Shown piece after piece: positions 61,585-64,000 of a stretch of DNA of 64,000 nucleotides. Origin of the DNA: Ectobacillus ponti (GTDB taxonomy: Bacteria; Bacillota; Bacilli; Bacillales; Bacillaceae_G). Within the stretch, counting starts at the first letter, position 1; each line of letters starts with the position of its first letter. Made by a program: the position numbers and the translations under genes. The notes under the pieces are model-generated. The model searched no databases, was not told the DNA's origin, and saw nothing but the letters and a program-made list of their open reading frames with translations. The DNA is taken from positions 62,001-126,000 of the forward strand of contig NZ_JANCLT010000003.1 of NCBI RefSeq assembly GCF_024294785.1, read 5' to 3'.

Positions 61585-64000
61585 TTGAAAAGCCGCAAAA
61601 CAGTCAATGGACCGATGACCAGTGGAAGGCCATTGTGGCCGGCGGCCGGGACATCCTTGTCGCGGCGGCGGCCGGGTCGGGGAAAACGGCCGTGCTGGTC
61701 GAGCGTATGATTAAAAAAATTATCAATCCGGAGCAGCCCGTGGATGTGGACCGTTTGCTGGTTGTCACCTTCACAAACGCTTCGGCGCAGGAAATGAAAA
61801 ACCGGATTGGCGAAGCGCTGGAGAAGGAGTTGGCAGAGCAGCCTGCCTCGCCGCACCTGCGCAAGCAGCTGAGCCTGCTGAACAAGGCGGCCATTTCAAC
61901 CATCCACTCCTTCTGCCTGCAGGTCATCCGCACATATTATTACATGTTGGATATTGACCCGGGCTTCCGGATTGCGAACGAAACAGAAATTGATCTATTG
62001 AAGGAAGAAGTGCTGGAGGACATTCTGGAGGAGGAGTACGGCCTGGAAGGCAATACTGCCTTCTTCGATCTTGTGGACCGCTACACGAGCGACCGCCACG
62101 ATGATGACCTGCAGGAGATGCTTTTGAAGCTGCACACAGAATCGCGGGCACATCCGAATCCTGATCGCTGGCTCGATCAGCTTGTGGCGCTGTACGATGT
62201 GGAAGGAAAGAGCCTGGATGACCTGCCGTACACGCGTTTTCTGTTGGAAAGTGCTTCTCTGCAGCTGGAGGCGGCCAAGCAATATTTGCAGCGCGGCTTG
62301 CAGGTGGCGGAGCAGCCGGATGGGCCGGCGCCGCTGGCGGACACTTTTACCGGGGACTTGGCACAGCTGGATGTGCTGTTGCAGGCTATCCATACCTCAT
62401 GGGAAGCAGCGCGCGAGGCGGTGAACAGCCTGAAATGGGACAAAGCCAAAACAGTCCGCAAGGGAACTTGCGATGAAAAGCTGTCGGAGGAAGCGAAGAA
62501 GCTGCGCGACAAGGCGAAGAAGGAGATCGCCAAGCTGCAGGAGGAGCTGTTCCAGCGCTCTGCGGAGTCATACCTCCAGGATTTGCGCACCATGCAGCCG
62601 GTGCTGGCGAAGCTGGTCAGTCTCGTGAAGGAGTTTTCCGTCCGCTTCCAGCAGCTTAAGCGCAATAAAAGCATGGTGGATTTTACGGACCTGGAGCACT
62701 TCTGCCTGGCGGTGCTCGGGGAAGAACAGGATGGACAGCTGCAGCCGTCGCCGGTGGCGCTGCAATACCGCGACCGCTTTGCCGAGGTGCTGATTGATGA
62801 ATATCAGGATGTCAACTTTGTGCAGGAGTCCATTTTGCGCCTTGTGACAAAGGGCGCGGAGGAGTCCGGCAACCTGTTCATGGTGGGCGACGTGAAGCAG
62901 TCCATCTATAAATTCCGTCTTGCCGAACCGGGCCTGTTTCTCGGCAAGTACAAGCGGTTCCAGCCGGACGGCCTGAACGGCGGCATGCGCATTGATCTGG
63001 CGAAGAACTTCCGCAGCCGGCAGGAGGTGCTGGCGGGGACGAACTTCATCTTCAAGCAAATCATGGGCGAGCGGGTTGGAGATATTGACTACGACTATGA
63101 TGCTGAGCTGAAGCTTGGCGCAGCCTATCCGGAGGGGCCGAGCGCCGCGGAGCTTCTGCTGGTGAACCGCAGCAGCGACGAACCGGCGGTGGCGGAAGAG
63201 GGCGAAGAAGCCGTGCAGGAGGATATGGACCTGGAAACCGTGCAGCTGGAAGCGCGTCTCATTGGCCGCCGCATCAAGGAAATGGTGGAGTCCGGCTACG
63301 AGGTGTACGACCGGAAGCAAAACAATATGCGGCCGGTATCCTACCGGGACTTTGTCATTCTCCTGCGCTCCATGCCATGGGCGCCGCAAATTATGGAAGA
63401 GCTGAAGCTGATGGGCATTCCGGTGTATGCGGACCTGTCCACGGGCTACTTTGAAGCGACCGAGGTTACCGTAATGCTGAATGTGCTGCGGACCATTGAC
63501 AACCCGGCGCAGGACATTCCGTTGGCATCTGTGCTCCGTTCCCCCATTGTCGGGCTGACGGATGAGGAATTGGCTGTGCTGCGCACCCGCGCGAAGAAGG
63601 GCTCCTTCTATCAGGTGGCAAGCGGCTTCCTTCAGCAGCCGGACGGAGAGCGTGAACTGCAGGAGAAGCTGTCCTGGTTCTTCCGGCATCTGCAGGAATG
63701 GCGCCAATTTGCCACGGAGCAGCCATTGTCCGACCTCATCTGGCGCATCTATCGCCAGACCGGCTATTATGACTTTGTCGGCGGTCTGCCGGGCGGCAAG
63801 CAGCGGCAGGCGAACCTGCGCGTGCTGTACGACCGGGCGCGGCAGTATGAAGCCACCTCCTTCCGCGGCCTGTTCCGCTTCCTGCGCTTCATCGAGCGCA
63901 TTCTGGAACGCGGCGACGATATGGGCACTGCGCGGGCACTTGGCGAACAGGAGGACGTGGTTCGGCTGATGACTATCCACAAAAGCAAAGGGCTGGAATT
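61581..64000 (+). CDS. addA: ATP-dependent helicase/nuclease subunit A, AddA (partial)
   Basis: The first 806 codons of the helicase-nuclease partner of AddB; the gene runs off the right edge. It starts [20 protein letters not shown]. UvrD/RecB-type helicase motifs are seen in order: [16 protein letters not shown] (Walker A), [42 protein letters not shown] (motif II), [18 protein letters not shown] (III), [11 protein letters not shown] (IV), and the edge cuts just after [11 protein letters not shown] (V). The ATG overlaps the addB stop (ATGA), so they are coupled. The C-terminal nuclease is outside the window. Confidence 0.97.
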   Translation, partial: MIEKPQNSQWTDDQWKAIVAGGRDILVAAAAGSGKTAVLVERMIKKIINPEQPVDVDRLLVVTFTNASAQEMKNRIGEALEKELAEQPASPHLRKQLSLLNKAAISTIHSFCLQVIRTYYYMLDIDPGFRIANETEIDLLKEEVLEDILEEEYGLEGNTAFFDLVDRYTSDRHDDDLQEMLLKLHTESRAHPNPDRWLDQLVALYDVEGKSLDDLPYTRFLLESASLQLEAAKQYLQRGLQVAEQPDGPAPLADTFTGDLAQLDVLLQAIHTSWEAAREAVNSLKWDKAKTVRKGTCDEKLSEEAKKLRDKAKKEIAKLQEELFQRSAESYLQDLRTMQPVLAKLVSLVKEFSVRFQQLKRNKSMVDFTDLEHFCLAVLGEEQDGQLQPSPVALQYRDRFAEVLIDEYQDVNFVQESILRLVTKGAEESGNLFMVGDVKQSIYKFRLAEPGLFLGKYKRFQPDGLNGGMRIDLAKNFRSRQEVLAGTNFIFKQIMGERVGDIDYDYDAELKLGAAYPEGPSAAELLLVNRSSDEPAVAEEGEEAVQEDMDLETVQLEARLIGRRIKEMVESGYEVYDRKQNNMRPVSYRDFVILLRSMPWAPQIMEELKLMGIPVYADLSTGYFEATEVTVMLNVLRTIDNPAQDIPLASVLRSPIVGLTDEELAVLRTRAKKGSFYQVASGFLQQPDGERELQEKLSWFFRHLQEWRQFATEQPLSDLIWRIYRQTGYYDFVGGLPGGKQRQANLRVLYDRARQYEATSFRGLFRFLRFIERILERGDDMGTARALGEQEDVVRLMTIHKSKGLE

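Overview
The window is 64 kb of a Gram-positive, endospore-forming Bacillaceae chromosome. The clearest signs are a gerA-type germination operon, small sporulation proteins (YjcZ family, YhaL), comK, scoC/hpr, prsA, the coproporphyrin-dependent haem genes hemE-hemH-hemY, and addB-addA. Gene content and order follow the yhd-yha-yhg-yhf-yhj segment of Bacillus subtilis, rearranged, with several accessory genes added. Base composition looks GC-richer than B. subtilis. An aceB-aceA glyoxylate shunt is present, which B. subtilis lacks. I do not name a species. There are no rRNA or tRNA genes, phage genes, insertion sequences or CRISPR arrays.

Layout. 1-3.3 kb: gerA/gerB/gerC germinant receptor operon on the minus strand, cut by the left edge. 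3.4-7.1 kb: citR/citA divergent pair and an MFS transporter. 7.1-10.2 kb: a secreted GH43 glycosidase with carbohydrate-binding modules, followed by an aldo/keto reductase, behind a promoter that carries a near-perfect cre site. 10.4-13.8 kb: DUF4870 protein, an ECF sigma/anti-sigma/membrane protein operon and two acetyltransferases. 13.9-16.4 kb: acyl-CoA ligase and enoyl-CoA hydratase. 16.4-25.7 kb: yhzD, yhaO-yhaN (Mre11/Rad50-like), yhaM, yhaL, prsA, two tiny sporulation proteins, hpr, yhaH, hit. 25.7-26.5 kb: an 800-base gene-free stretch holding a degenerate tandem repeat array. 26.5-30.8 kb: ecsAB, then an amino-acid permease on the other strand, then ecsC. 30.8-37.1 kb: hmoB, pbpF, hemE-hemH-hemY. 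37.2-42.6 kb: DUF2269 protein, photolyase, yhgD-yhgE. 42.8-47.6 kb: LacI-type regulator, yhfH, yhfI, lplJ, and an lcfB gene broken by one in-frame stop codon. 47.6-52.5 kb: acetyltransferase, chemoreceptor, lipoprotein, SCO1-like protein, M48 protease. 52.8-58.0 kb: aceB-aceA, comK, a DedA/TVP38-like protein, signal peptidase. 58.1-64 kb: addB and the 5' part of addA.

How genes work together. citA, aceB and aceA feed acetyl-CoA into the TCA and glyoxylate cycles, and the two acyl-CoA ligases with the hydratase supply acetyl-CoA from fatty acids. hemEHY completes haem synthesis by the coproporphyrin branch, with hmoB nearby for haem breakdown. prsA, the signal peptidase, hpr and ecsAB all bear on protein export and its control. 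yhaO/yhaN, addAB and photolyase handle DNA breaks and damage; comK governs DNA uptake.

The observations most worth a second look are the minus-strand repeat array between hit and ecsA (25858-26300), which reads as a chain of tiny overlapping ORFs between a -10 box and a terminator; the in-frame TAA in lcfB; the twin matching operators around yhgD; and the separation of ecsC from ecsAB by an opposing permease gene. All calls come from reading the sequence; no database search was run.
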